Assembly (NCBI GenBank): GCA_011037195.1
Contig: JAAEAF010003382.1
Span: forward strand, 1-64,000
Origin: Triatoma infestans
Taxonomy: Eukaryota > Arthropoda > Insecta > Hemiptera > Reduviidae
Length of the DNA: 64,000 nt
Direction of reading: 5' to 3'
Part shown: one piece after another, positions 1-10,640 of the stretch
Numbering within the stretch: the stretch's first letter is position 1
Layout: every line of letters starts with the position of its first letter
The notes under the pieces: generated by a model
What the model saw: the letters and a program-made list of their open reading frames with translations, nothing else
Database searches by the model: none
Told to the model about the DNA's origin: nothing
Program-made: the position numbers and the translations under genes

Positions 1-32
1 TTGTGTGAGTGTTTCACACCAGATTTTTTTCT
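1..32 (+). mobile_element. Family H repeat, 3' terminal fragment
   Basis: The window opens inside the 3' end of a family H copy. The diagnostic terminal hairpin GTGTGA / TCACAC followed by CAGA and a T-run is present, as in the full copies ending at 47320 and 49918. The rest of the element lies upstream of the window. Confidence 0.75.
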
Positions 33-868
33 TTTGTTTTTCATATCTTTGTCGAAAATAATTACTTATTTCTTCTGACGTATCACATCCTCTTTTCGGT
101 TATTAGCCGTCCTTAGCTTCACTCACAATACTGTTCATTTTGTGGTAAAAAAAAAAAAGAGGTTACCTAATATAAATTTATAAGACTTCAGTCACCGGAA
201 GAGATTTTTTGTTAGATCATCTTTAGGTTAGAGATAATCCGGGAATTCAGCACTAATTTGGCTTCTTATGAGAGTTAAAATGGTGTTGACTTAGGATTGT
301 GAGAAAAAAAAATAATAACGAAAGCTGGGAATAAAATGGCGATGGGAATCGCGGTATGTTTAGCACATTTCCCTTAAAAAAAAAAAATAATCGCTGTCTG
401 TTATGCCTGGTAATATTTCAAGAATTAGAGGACCAGCAGAGTGGAATATCAAAATAATCAATTTATAGAATTTATTATCTTAATAAAATCAATTAACTTA
501 TGGTTTCATAATTTATTAAACTTATTGTATCATGCAATAAAAACACTTATATTTCATAAACAGTTTTATAGCAAAAATTTAAAGTACAACAGGCATTTAT
601 AAAAATTGTTAATAATAAAATTTGTAAATTTAATCACATACCTGAGCACACAAATATTTACAAAGGACCTAATGTTGTTCATATAATAATCACTTTATAT
701 ATGCTTTGACGCTCCTAACGTCCTTAGAAAATTTAATTTCGAAAATCTGATAGAAATGAAAGATTTCCTCCATTCCATCTTCTACATTCATTTCCTTTTG
801 TTTTCATTCGATCTTAAGATTCTTCTTCTTTCTAAAACGAGTAATTAAATTTTTGTTTAATTTTTTTT
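33..868. other. AT-rich stretch, no feature recognised
   Basis: A-runs and T-runs and low-complexity AT sequence. I see no coding stretch, structured repeat or known element here. A T-run at 861-871 marks the tail of the SINE that follows. Confidence 0.5.
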
Positions 869-1031
869 TTATTTAATAAGGCACGTGAACATCTGTGGAC
901 ATTGGCAGCCGGACCCTTCTCAGTGCTCAGCCTTCGACCAATGTTCGTTCATTATAGACTACTCTGCCCATCATCACCGTTCAGTTCCTGTAAAGGTTCC
1001 TAGGAGTAGAAAATAGAAAATCTAAGGGCAG
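869..1031 (-). mobile_element. SINE-1 fragment, type A tail and core, head missing
   Basis: Reading the minus strand, this matches the core and 3' tail of the better copy at 1262-1513. The core contains ACTGNNCGGTGATGGGCAG-type sequence, and the tail reads CACAGATGTT then a GCCTTA block and an A-run. The tRNA-like head is missing. At about 1032 it joins directly to a LINE fragment of opposite orientation, so the head was lost or the two are a chimeric junction. Confidence 0.6.
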
Positions 1032-1032
1032 T

Positions 1033-1196
1033 ACTGAACAGGATATCTGTAGAAGAGCTTAGGCTCTTTCCCATTAGGGCTTTGGTCCGATTTGTACACA
1101 CTATGATTTAACTTAGATAAGTAAAACCCGGGTCTAGAATGTTGTACAAGACCACTTCTTGAGATGTTGATGCGCCTTAAATTAAAAAAAAAAACA
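1033..1196 (+). mobile_element. LINE-A relative, 3' end
   Basis: The first ~60 bases match LINE-A at 10015-10070 (GAAGAGCTTAGGCT, then TCCGATTT), which encodes the stretch after the zinc-knuckle region. The last 45 bases do not match the LINE-A 3' end. Instead they resemble the type A SINE-1 tail: GAGATGTTGA, GCGCCTTAAATTAA, then an A-run. It therefore looks like a LINE subfamily related to LINE-A with a different terminal sequence. Confidence 0.55.
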
Positions 1197-1261
1197 ACGT
1201 GGAACGCGTGGTTACACCGATGTAACTTGTTCCCGGAAACGGAAGAGTTTTTGATGGTTTT

Positions 1262-1513
1262 TTTTTTTTTTTTTTTTTTTTATTAATTTAAGGCGTCTCA
1301 ACATCTGTGGTCATTTGCGCCCGGAGCCTTCTCGGTGCACTGCCGGCCTCCGGACAGTGTTCTCCCGTTACAGACAACACTGCCCATCACCGGACAGTGA
1401 GCTGTAGGGGCTCCTAGAAAGAGAAAATCTAAGGGTAGCAGGGCTGGATTCGAACCCGTGATCTCCGCGTTGCTAGTCCAGCGCGCTACCACTGAGCTAA
1501 TCCCTTCCCTTTT
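1262..1513 (-). mobile_element. tRNA-derived SINE-1, type A
   Basis: On the minus strand the head reads GGGATTAGCTCAGTGGTAGC (Pol III A box), followed by GGGTTCGAATCC (B box, near 1450-1461), then the shared core with CTAGGAGCCCCTACA and a GGTGATGGGCAGTG block. The type A tail ends in AATTAATAA and a long A-run (the T-run at 1259-1282). The tRNA-like promoter sits at the 5' end, as in ordinary SINEs. The anticodon arm is degenerate, so it is not a tRNA gene. Confidence 0.8.
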
Positions 1514-1734
1514 TGGTCACCGCCCCAATGGAGCAATGCCAAACCTCCCTCACTTGAACAATACCAAAGTTTCCAATAGTAATCGGAGAACTTTCTATAG
1601 AAGACACTGTTCCACATGATCAACATATTTCTACTATTTTCTCTAGATTGAATATTTGTGATTGCCTGATGGCAATACAGGATCAAACACAATGAACTAC
1701 CGCCGGTAATATTAATATTACCGGCATTATTGAT

Positions 1735-2262
1735 GACCGGTGTAGATTATGTCATAGTAACCGGGGGAGACGATGCAACACATGTGGCAGGCTAGCGCAC
1801 CATATAAAGCTAGACACGATAATGTCGCCAAGCACATCCATCAAAGACTAGCGCTGAATGATGGATTACTTAAAGATTCCACACCAATATTATAAGTATC
1901 AGCCAGCAATCGTAATGGAAAACGAAAGCTGTAAACTTTGTTAAGACAGAAGTGTGATAACAGACCAGCATATCTCACATAACAGGCGGTCCCTTAACAG
2001 TGGAAATTTGTCGTCCACCTACAACAACAAAATTCAGAAATATATTCAGCTTTCTAACGAAATTAAACAAATGTGGAATCTGGGGATTGTAAGGATAGTT
2101 TCTATTGTCCTTTCATCAACAGGCGTGATTCCTACTTCTCTGAGGAGAAATATTCAGTCGCTAAATATTCACGAAAATTTATACGTTAATTTGCAGAAGG
2201 CAGCTATATTAGATACCTACATGCCACATTGTGCGACATTGTTTAGGTTTCTAATCTAATAG
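1735..2262 (+). pseudogene. LINE-G: C-terminal fragment of a non-LTR retrotransposon polyprotein
   Basis: The longest open segment (1954-2259, 101 aa) contains the pattern NKIQKYIQLSNEIKQMWNL, then IVSIVLSSTGVIPTSLRRN and a LQKAAIL block. I recognise this as the extreme C-terminus common to a class of animal non-LTR elements in which the region after RT carries a restriction-like endonuclease-type domain. Upstream (1740-1790) a CRLC motif is still visible. The two parts are separated by stops. No RT is present, so this is a 5'-truncated, decayed copy. Confidence 0.55.
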
Positions 2263-2325
2263 TTCGAAAAAATTTCCAGCTATATAATCCCCAGGATCTC
2301 ACTGAGAATATATAATAAGAACAAT

Positions 2326-2408
2326 AAGAGCAGCACTGTCTGGATTCGATCCCAGAACCTCCGAGCGCGAGTCCAACGCACCTACCAGTGAGCAAATCCA
2401 CTTCCCTT
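2326..2408 (-). mobile_element. SINE-1 head fragment
   Basis: The minus strand shows a decayed tRNA-like head: an A-box relic (GCTCACTGGTAGG) and a B-box relic (GGGATCGAATCC), preceded by GGAAGTGGATTT. The core and tail are absent. It lies inside the large 139-bp inverted repeat. Confidence 0.5.
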
Positions 2409-2635
2409 ATTAAAGTGTTCATCACCTAAGTAAATATATCTACAAATAACTTCATTGTAAAAAAGTTCTTTACTTGTAATCTAGCGTTGCAAAGCACACA
2501 AATATTCAATCTAGAGAAAATAGTAGAAATATGTTGATCATGTGGAACAGTGTCTTCTATAGAAAGTTCTCCGATTACTATTGGAAACTTTGGTATTGTT
2601 CAAGTGAGGGAGGTTTGGCATTGCTCCATTGGGGC

Positions 2636-3514
2636 TGTTTCCAAAGTCACATTTGGTACAACATAGGCCTTTACTAACACCCACACATTGATCTTCCTCC
2701 CTTATAAGACCACCCAATAAAACAACAATCTATCCTGGCTATACGCGTGTATATACATATATATATATGTAGATAATATAAGACCATGTATTTTATAGAA
2801 TGTCATGTATAGGCTTTTATATATACACAGATAATTTGCATTTTCTTAAATGTAAATAAAGTTTGGAGCTACTGTTTTTACAATTGTTTACTTTACTGCT
2901 AGAACAAACTTATGTTTATTTAACTGTTTATGAGATCGGAAACTTATTTGAAGAGGAATTAATTTTTTTTTATGTTGGTTTACATTATTTTGTTAATTAG
3001 TTTCATGCACTTGTCTGGTGGTGAATATTTGTCTGGTATACACCATTCTTGAAATAAATAGAAATCACGTCTCTAAAAATTAATTACTTCTACAGTGTAG
3101 GAAGAATATTGTTCAGCGAGAACACTGATAATGTAGAATATTTCTTTCAGTTTTGAATTTTAAGACAAAAAAAAAAAAATGAATTAACTACAATTGATTA
3201 TTTAGCAGTTGTACCCATGCTTGGAAAGTTTTTATCAAATAAGCAAGTGTCTTTAATAAGAGTAGTACCCGCCAGTTTAAAATGTATTCTATAATTTGTA
3301 ATGATTTTGGAAAGAATCATTCAGTGATAATGAAAAGATTAGAAAACATTTTTCGCTGATGTGTTGGTGCTTCAATTAAAAGGTTGATACTATTAAAATA
3401 ATTTGGCAGCATTTGAGTTGAAAATACTGTAATGGGATTGGGGATTAAGCTATTTTGCATTTCAACGTTTCTTAATATAAAAGAGAATTTTAATAATATA
3501 TTATTTTTTTTACT
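2636..3514. other. AT-rich, no gene seen
   Basis: It includes a short alternating AT tract near 2755-2770 and homopolymer A-runs. Nothing coding or family-like was recognised apart from the start of a family H relative at 3515. Confidence 0.45.
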
Positions 3515-3880
3515 TCCGGTTACTCCTCCTAATAAGAGGAAGTATTGCGATCGTGGCAAATTTTCGAAAATGAGTTATCACCGGAAATACAAGTTTTGAG
3601 GTCCAAATATTGAGGAATCAAATATTTCAAAAATGACATTCAACATTTAATCGCATGATACATGAAGGTTTTGGTCAAAATTCGTCAACCGGAAGTAAAC
3701 GAATGTTTTTTTTTTTTTTTTTTTTTTTTTTGAAAATAGTTCCAACGATTTTCTTTAAACTCATATACTATTTTCACATATGAATATCGACCACTTTTTT
3801 TCAAGCATTGTTCCCAGGAAAATTGGATTTTTATAGGTTGGGGGGGGGGGTAAACGTTATGCTTTCTCTAAAGTTTCACT
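3515..3880 (+). mobile_element. Family H, diverged subfamily, 5' module and one monomer
   Basis: It starts with CTCCTAATAAGAGGAAGTAT and a CACCGGAAATAC block as in full copies, then AACCGGAAGTAA opens a monomer with CCAACGATTTTCTTTAAACT and a G-run at 3841-3850. No second monomer or 3' hairpin is present. It belongs to the older, more diverged layer of family H. Confidence 0.6.
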
Positions 3881-3933
3881 TCAACCACAGTGTATGGATT
3901 TACCACCTAGACAATACTAATAAACATTAAAAT

Positions 3934-4217
3934 ATTTGGTATTTTATCCGTCGTAGCATGCATATTCATTTTGATCTTGACCGGTTTCGGATTTTCACCC
4001 ATTGTCAGAACAAATTCACCAAGTTCGTGTAGAGAGTTCACTTCAACCTAATGTTTCTGTTACACTCACACTTGTTGGTTTCGTGTAACAGAAACATTAT
4101 GTTGAAGTTGAACTCTCTACACGAACTTGGTGAATTTGCTCTGACGATGGATGAAAATCCGAAACCGGTCAGGAACAAAATGAATATGCAAATTGCGATG
4201 GATAAGATACCAGATGT
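3934..4217. mobile_element. Pal element 1: long palindrome with hammerhead motifs
   Basis: Left arm 3934-4065 and right arm 4083-4217 are imperfect reverse complements around a ~17-nt loop. Both arms carry the GAAACCGGTC sequence and hammerhead-like core on the strand reading outward. The right arm core is intact. The left arm (minus strand, about 3975-4010) has CTGACAA instead of CTGACGA, so the conserved G8 is lost. No coding sequence is present. Such palindromic, ribozyme-bearing repeats are known as derivatives or pseudo-LTRs of Penelope-like elements, but no PLE protein is present here. Confidence 0.7.
4139..4176 (+). ncRNA. Hammerhead ribozyme motif (type I, minimal stem III), Pal 1
   Basis: CTGACGA (4141-4147, fits the CUGANGA core) is followed by one extra T, stem II GGAT / ATCC (4149-4152 with 4157-4160) capped by a GAAA tetraloop, then GAAA (4161-4164). 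A self-complementary ACCGGT could form stem III only between two molecules. The predicted cleavage triplet GTC ends at 4170. Stem I is short and imperfect: AG after the cut can pair with CT before the core, and AA with TT beyond a mismatch. Stem II differs in sequence from the other copies yet still pairs. Confidence 0.65.
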
Positions 4218-4234
4218 TATCCAGATGGACCCAT

Positions 4235-5409
4235 TATTATTATTATTTGTCTATGGGAAGGGACCAAACCCTACCCTAAGGGCTATCCAAAGGCTCACTG
4301 GGCCCATATAGCTACCCCAAGAAAAACAAGAACAAACCCGGTCTAGAACAAAAATCCAGACCCGGATCTAATCCATCTAAGATTCACCGCAGTCCGAATA
4401 AATCGGACAATAACCCTAAGCGGAAATAGCCTAAACTCTTCTACAGACATCCTATTCCGACCAAAGATCCTGAACTTAAGTTCCTCACAACCTACGCAAT
4501 CAGTCATAAGATGGATGGATGTTTCTTCCTCTGTCTCATAGACTCTACAAAATGGATGCGGCATAAGCCCCATTACGTAGAGATGTCTCCTACAGCCCCG
4601 TAAAAAACACAGCAAAGTCTCACTAATGGCCTTATCCGGACCCCCGATGAACATTTTGGACTGCCGAAAATCAACTGAGCTCATCCATAAGGATGAATGC
4701 TGTGAAGCTTTCCATGTCTGGAAGCCTGGCAGATATGCCAGAAGACACGCCAACAGCAGGCTCGGGACCAATGAAAGGAAGAGAGGCGCCTAATTTGGCA
4801 AACTATCCACCTCCTCATTCCCAAAAATTCCCATGTGACCTGGCACCCAGACTAGAAGCACATCTTCAGAGAAGAAAGCTGTTCCAGTCTTTTAGAACAT
4901 TCTAACACCTATCTGGAAGTGAAGACACATGAACTAAGCGCCTTCAGCGCAGCTTGGTGTCCGAGCAGATACATACACCTTTTAAGTTAGTGTTACATAC
5001 CCTCTCATCCAAGACACAACAAAGAATAGCATAAACCTCAGTCTGGAAGACCGTGGTCCATTCACCAAGAGATACTGCCAAAGGATCTCCGGTCTCAAAA
5101 TAAACCGCAGCTCCACACCTACCATCCATTCTGGAACCGTCCGTGTAAAACCGGAAGTAATTATCAAGTATCATACCAGGCGGACCCAATCTTGACCAAA
5201 TTTCCCTAGAGGGTAGACACTGTAAGAATGCTCGAAAACAAAAGTCTTCAACATTCTATCAGAAGGAAAACCTGTAACAGGAACCTTCAAAAGCATCTCG
5301 CGATGAATGATAGAGTGACCATAACGCTTACCCTGCCAAAAACCTGCCTGCTTAATCTATAATAGGTCATTGCCGTAGTTTTCACCTCTACAAAGAGCGG
5401 TGGAATTGC
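4235..5409 (-). pseudogene. LINE-A copy 1: 5'-truncated RNase H-bearing non-LTR retrotransposon
   Basis: It is bounded by an 8-bp target-site duplication, GGACCCAT (4227-4234 and 5410-5417), with a (TAA)n 3' tail at the left end. On the minus strand the RNase H domain is clear at about 5160-4990 (FYTDGSRMDGRCGAAVYF, then LGEWTTVFQTEVYAIL). A decayed VPGHMG..GNEEVD segment follows, then the C-terminal knuckle region (RRHLYVMGL, then a TEEETSIHLMTDC stretch where the second Cys of CxxC is Tyr). Several frameshifts break it. RNase H plus a (TAA)n tail suggests the I group in the broad sense. The copy is dead. Confidence 0.8.
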
Positions 5410-5417
5410 GGACCCAT

Positions 5418-5886
5418 CCACAAATTCAATTGAAAACATTGCTTGAATTCTAAATGTGAAGAATTTCCTATAACAGAAAGTGTGGCTTTATAAAGTAAGT
5501 TTTTTTTTATTTATTTGGAATTTCCATCTGGTGACCATAGCGATTTTCTTAAAACTCCTCAGATATAAATGTATCACGTATATTTGAACCATTTTTTCCC
5601 TGATTTATGGCCTGATGAAATCGCAAACTTTATTTGATTTATTCCATTTTTTGGTTGCTTAAAATGCTTTGTTTTGATAATCCGGGCTGCCATAGTTTAA
5701 TGGTGTTTTTTGTACTAACTCTATGAAGAACATCCTGAATAAGAAATGGTCGCTGAAAGAGAAGGATCTTGCTGTATCTGTTAGTAGTAATATAAACATA
5801 TAATTATGGCTAATACCCAGAGGATGGTTTTCAAAAATCTGAGAAGCTGATTTATGCCTCACCTTGTTATCTGTATCTTTTATCTG
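5418..5886. other. Mostly unassigned; possible diverged family H piece at 5465-5660
   Basis: The segment has CATAGCGATTTTCTTAAAAC, which resembles the monomer phrase of family H, but the similarity is short. The CTGATGA at 5612-5618 has no hammerhead partner sequences. No gene is visible. Confidence 0.35.
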
Positions 5887-6322
5887 GAGTGTCTGTTGCA
5901 TGCAGTTTACTCGGGGAGTATCTAGCCCGCGGGTTATTACCACAGCTCAGTACTCCATGCACTTCGTCAGAACAGTACACAATAGACTTAAACATACACG
6001 CTACTCTTTACAGACAAGGCCAAACACAGTCCACAAACTAGGGTCTCCGTCCCTAATTAATTGGCCTGAGCTAAAGGAGACAGAAGGGATTAGCTTAGTG
6101 GTGGCTCGCTGGACTAGCAACGCGGAGTTCTCGGGTTCGAATCCAACATACTTCCTTTTTAGATTTTCTCTTCTTAGGAGCCTTCTACAACTCACTGTCT
6201 GGTGATTGGCAGTGTTTTCTGTAGCTGCTCAACACTACTCGGATGCCAGTAGTATATGAGAATGCTCAGGGTGCACAGTAGATCTTTCAGTACGCAGTGC
6301 AATAATCCCCTATAACGATCTA
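5887..6322 (+). mobile_element. SINE-1 type B with 5' leader
   Basis: The leader begins around GTTGCATGCAGTT and runs ~200 bp to the tRNA-like head (A box TAGCTTAGTGGTGG at 6091-6104, B box GGGTTCGAATCC at 6133-6144). Core and type B tail follow (AGATCTTTCAG, then GCAATAATCCCCTATAAC and ATCTATCTA). The leader matches those of the copies at 26897 and 31140. The first ~10 bases of the unit are eroded, so no target-site duplication could be set. Confidence 0.75.
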
Positions 6323-6409
6323 TCTACTCATCTTCTGAAAAGCTATTACAGCAATACGCTTTTCTTTTGTCACGTTACTCCTTATAATGAAATGAATAAA
6401 ATTCACACT

Positions 6410-7386
6410 TCTTCTTCTTCTCATGGCTCTACAGCCCTTGTAGGCCTTTGGCCTCCTTTAACAAATTTTCCCAACCATCCCGGTCTAATACTTTCTTCGC
6501 CATTGCCTAATCCTATTTTTAGCACGTCTGCCTCCACATCTTGTAGCTATCTCAACCTTGGCCGACCCCTTGGTCTTGTTCCGCCTGGATGATTTTCATA
6601 CACCTTTCGGGGAATTCTCTCTTCATTCATCCTATGCAAGTGACCTAACCAGTGCAACCTTCCTAGTTTGACTTCCTATTGACTGCAGTCACTAGATTTT
6701 CTTTTTTGTAAAGCTGGTGTAGTTTAGCGTTTCTCCCTCACCGGCAAACACGGTTTTCTACTACTGGGCCATATATACATCTAAGAACTTTCCTCTCCCA
6801 GCACTACAGGTCTGAGAACCGTCCTGCAGATGATGATCTTGGCTTGTCTAGAGATATTCTTATTTCGGAGCGTACTTCTCAATGCCCCTAGACAATTTAT
6901 TTCCGGCTGTAATTCTGCTCGTTACATCGTGGCTAACCTCATTCTTGGATGTGAGGGTTGCTTTCCAAATATTTAAATGTCCTCACTCGGAACGGTATTA
7001 CCCAGCCAGTAAATCTCAAAACATCTTGCTCTTTTTGTTGTCACCATATATTTAGTTTTGTCTGTGTTAATTTGCAGACCATACTTGGCCGCCTCTTCTT
7101 CCAATTCTAAGAATGCGCTTTTATGTGCGGCTCCAGATCTTGCTATTAGCGTCACATCGTCCGCATGGGGGCCAGGTGTTGCACCAATCGGTTATGAATA
7201 GCGCCTCCTGAATTTGCCGTAGTTTTCCTCAACGCCATTTCCAACACTAAATTGAACAAAACCGGCGACACCGGGTCTCCGTGTCTAAGGCCTACATAAA
7301 AGGGCCATAAAGAGGTCCAGTGAGGAATTCCTTCTAGACCTTACCCTGGACAGGTAGCAACTTCTGCCATTGTCTGCGTCATTCAC
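6410..7386 (-). pseudogene. LINE-E: 5'-truncated RTE-like endonuclease/reverse transcriptase element
   Basis: A 12-bp target-site duplication, AAAATTCACACT (6398-6409 and 7387-7398), bounds it. The 3' end is a (GAA)n tail at the left edge. Minus-strand translation gives RT palm pieces GDPVSPVLFNLVLEMAL, then DVTLIARS (from the DD box) and LQINTDKTKYMV. The thumb and C-terminal part follow: VFERKVLRCIYGPVVEN-like sequence and YQLYK..NLVTAVNRK. Many stops and frameshifts are present. The pattern is that of the common arthropod endonuclease-reverse transcriptase elements. A recent enough copy to keep its duplication intact. Confidence 0.8.
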
Positions 7387-7398
7387 AAAATTCACACT

Positions 7399-8235
7399 AT
7401 CATTTAAACCTAAAGTTTAGGTTTAATAAGGTACTAACTAGTTAACGAAAAATCCTTTTTATAATGATATTATAATTGATTTGAATTTTTCCCCAGTATT
7501 TATGGCAGGACTAGGTATAACCTGCGTTTAGTATCTGAATATCAAATCATTCAAAAACATGTTGAAAAATTTCTGCGGTCTTATTAATTATAAGCAAAAA
7601 AAAAAAAAGTCCCTGATAATCTTTATGACACCGTTAATCCGATATTACCGTTTTTATTTAACCCCCCCCTTTCAACTGCAGGGCTTGATTTTAATTAAAA
7701 TAAAATCAAATAATTGGTGCAATTATTTTTCAAAAGGGAAAAATTTATTTGAATTCTTTTTAATTTATAAACCTTATAATATTTGGCAAAATAGATTTAA
7801 AACATTAGCTCAAAACAAATCATATAAAAGAAATATATAATAAAGCAAGGGACAATATATAATTTAAAATGTTGGCGTATTTTATGTTAATTTAAAATAA
7901 ACTTTAATAAATTTAAATGACACCTACTAATGTGCATGGATATATGGTTTGTTTGATTTATTGAATAAATTTGTCTTATCTTATTCCTTTACCACATATA
8001 TTATAAATTAATATATAATTAAATATAATATTTTATTTACTACAAAGTATATAGAGGACATATTATATATAATACGTATTATAATAACTATAACATAGGT
8101 GCTGTATAAATGGGATGAATTTATTATATAAAGTATCATCATAAATAAAGAGAACATGGATTTATTTATTTGTATGTACGTAAGTGGAAATCTTTCGTAT
8201 TATTTCTTTAATTCTTATGCTTTTCTCTTCTTTTA
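7399..8235. other. AT-rich, no gene
   Basis: Very AT-rich with (TA)-type runs. The longest open stretches are low-complexity Lys/Asn/Ile-rich and look like chance. No repeat family was recognised before family H begins at 8236. Confidence 0.5.
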
Positions 8236-10640
8236 TTACTTTCTCTCACTCCTAGTAAGAGGAAGTATTGTAATCGTGTCAAATTTTCGATATCGAGTTT
8301 TCACCGGAAATATCCATTTTGAGGTCCCCTGAGTCCAAAAAAGTAGTTTTTAGCAAAATGGTCTCTGCGTATGTACGTATGTATGTATTATGTCAAAAAT
8401 AGATCCAATGATATTCTTGAAACTTGGTACATCAACTACAAATCCAAACAGCTACAACTTTTATTTGAAACATTTCTCCGACAAAAATCATTTAATCATC
8501 AACTTTTGGGAGAGGGTGGGGTTACGACTACCTCTAAAGTGCTATTGCAGTTTATTAGACAATTCTGTCATCTAAATAATGTTAATTAGAATTAAATATG
8601 TTGTTGAAATTCCGAGTTTGAAAAAAATCGGATGACCAGAAGTGCGTTTACTTTAACATTAAAACCTTATAGGTTGTTAGGAACTTCTGTTCAGATTTGC
8701 TAATCGGTGAAGTTTCTTGTAGTGGTTCTTGACAGTAAATTAAATTGGTCGGAACTTGTTAAGACACAGCATCAAAAGGCTATTATTTCCTTTTGGTAGT
8801 GTCGAAGAAAGTAGGTAAAAATTGGGGGATTATTCCCAAGATCATGTTTTGGATTTGTGGTATGGTTATTAAACCTAGGTTGTTATATGCGGCTGTGTAG
8901 TGGTGGCGTCCATTGAGGTAAGATCCGCTGCACTGCTGCTTGAGGATATTCAACGCTTGGCTTGTCTGGCGATGCTGATCACGCCATCAGCTGCAATGGG
9001 GACTTTATTGGGAATTCCACCGCTCTCTGTAGAGGTGAAAACTGTGGCAATGAAAGCCTGTTATAGAATTAAACAGGCAGGTTTTTGGCAAGGTAAGCGA
9101 TATGGTCATTCTACCATTCATCGCGATATGCTTCTGAAGATTCCTGTTACAGGTTTTCCTTCTGATAGAATGTTGAAGACTTTTGTTTCCGAGCCTTCTT
9201 ACAGTGTCAGGTTTACCTTCTAGAGAAGATTGGGTCGACTGGGGTGATACCAGACGATAATTACTTCAGATGTTACAGGGACGGTTCCAGAATGGATGGT
9301 AGGTCTGGAGCTGCGGTCTATTTTGAGACCGGAGATCATTTGGCAGTATCTCTTGGGGAATGGACCATGATCTTCCAGACTGAGGTTTATCCTATTCTTT
9401 GTTGTGTCTTGGATGAGAGGGTACGTAACACTAACTTAAAAGGTGTTTGTATCTGCTCGGACACCAAGCTGCGCTGCAGGCGCTCAGTTCATGTGTCTTC
9501 ACTTCCAGATTGGTGTTAGAATGTTCTAAAAGACTGGAAGAGCTTCTTCTCTGAAGATGTGTTTCTAGTGCGGATGCCAGGTCACATGGGAATTTTAGGG
9601 AATGAGGAGGTGGATAGTTTGCCAAATTAGGCGTCTCTCTTCTTTTCATTGGTCCCATGCCTGCTGTTGGCGAGTTTTCTGACACATGTCTGTCAGGTTC
9701 CAGACATGGACAGCTTCACAGCATTCATCCTTATGGATGAGCTCAGTTGGTTTTCGGCAGTCCAAAATGCTCATCGGGGGTCCGGACAAGGCCATTAGTG
9801 AGACGTTGTTGTGCTTTTCACGGAGCTCTCTCAGGCATTTTGTTGGACCTCTTACTGGACATTGTGGTTTAAGGAGACATCTCTACATAATGGGGCTCAT
9901 GCAGGAACCATTTTGTAGAGACTGTAAGGCAGAGGACGAAACATCCATCCATCTTATGACTGATTGCCTGGGTTGTGAGAAAATTAGGTTTAGGACGTTA
10001 GGTCGAAATAGGATGTCTGTGGAAGAGCTTAGGCTATTTCCCCTTAAGGTTAATGTCCGATTTATTCGGACAGAAGTGAATCTTAGATGGATTAGATCCG
10101 GTCTGGATATTTGTTCTAGGATCTGGTTTGTTGTTGTTTTTCTTGGGGTAGCTATATGGGCCCAGGGAAGCTTTGGATGGCGTAGGGTTTGGTCCCTCCC
10201 CACAGACAAATAATAATAATAATAAATAATTTACCACTTTACTAAATGATTTTTTTTACTTTTTCGCGATTTTCTTGAAACAGCTTCTCTAAACTCCACA
10301 TGCAAGGAACTTTTATTTAAAACATTTCTCTGGGAAAATTCATTAAAGGGCTTTTTTAGGGGATGGGTGGGGTTATGTTTTTCTCTAAAGTGCTATCATA
10401 GTTGATTATACAATTCTATCATCCAAACAAAATTAATTAGAAATAAATAGATGGCCATAATTCCCCTGTTTCAAGAAAATGAGTAAACCGGAAGTGCGCT
10501 TTTATTGAACAGTTTTTTCAGTTTTCAACGAATTTCATTAAATTTGGTACACTAACCATTTAAAATTTGTCAATTATAATTTTGAGAACTGGAATAAGAG
10601 AAAGTTGTGTGAGTGTTTCACACCAGATTTTTTTTTTTTT
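8236..10640 (+). mobile_element. Family H copy, interrupted by LINE-A
   Basis: The 5' end (ACTTTCTCTCACTCCTAGTA, 8236-8255) and first monomer run to ~8655. The second monomer resumes at ~10228 (ACCACTTTACTAAATG) and continues to the 3' subterminal repeat GGAATAAGAGAAAGT and hairpin GTGTGA / TCACAC at 10606-10622. The inserted ~1.57 kb is LINE-A copy 2. The (GT)n block is short here (GTATGTACGTATGTATGTAT). Confidence 0.8.
8656..10225 (+). pseudogene. LINE-A copy 2: C-terminal RT, RNase H and knuckle regions
   Basis: It runs from the end of RT to the 3' (TAA)n tail at 10210-10226. Open pieces: 8900-9223 (LLLEDIQRLACLAML, then TPSAAMGTLLGIPPL, the post-RT segment), 9244-9519 (RNase H: DGSRMDGRSGAAVYF and LGEWTMIFQTEVYPIL), and 9686-10213 (GLRRHLYIMGL, then CRDCKAEDETSIHLMTDC, an intact CxxC..H..C knuckle). 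Frameshifts and stops separate them, for example in the GNE-D segment at ~9600. It lies inside a family H copy and is therefore younger than it. A target-site duplication was not clear. Confidence 0.8.

Larger units (their letters stand above)
1522..2635. repeat. Perfect 139-bp inverted repeat (1522-1660 / 2497-2635)
   Basis: The arm at 1522-1660 is the exact reverse complement of 2497-2635 by eye, with no mismatch found over 139 bases. The arms are separated by 836 bases holding a LINE-G fragment and a SINE head. The outer ends abut SINE-1 on the left and unrelated sequence on the right. Arm sequence is not otherwise seen in the window. It may be the long TIRs of an element, a recent inverted duplication, or an assembly or amplification artefact. 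Confidence 0.8.

Noticed and set aside
1450..1512. Functional tRNA at the SINE-1 head
   Set aside because: A and B boxes are present but the anticodon and acceptor stems do not fold, and the same head recurs in many SINE copies.
5608..5630. CTGATGA at 5612 as a possible hammerhead
   Set aside because: No stem II, GAAA or NUH cleavage context follows. A single 7-mer is expected by chance.
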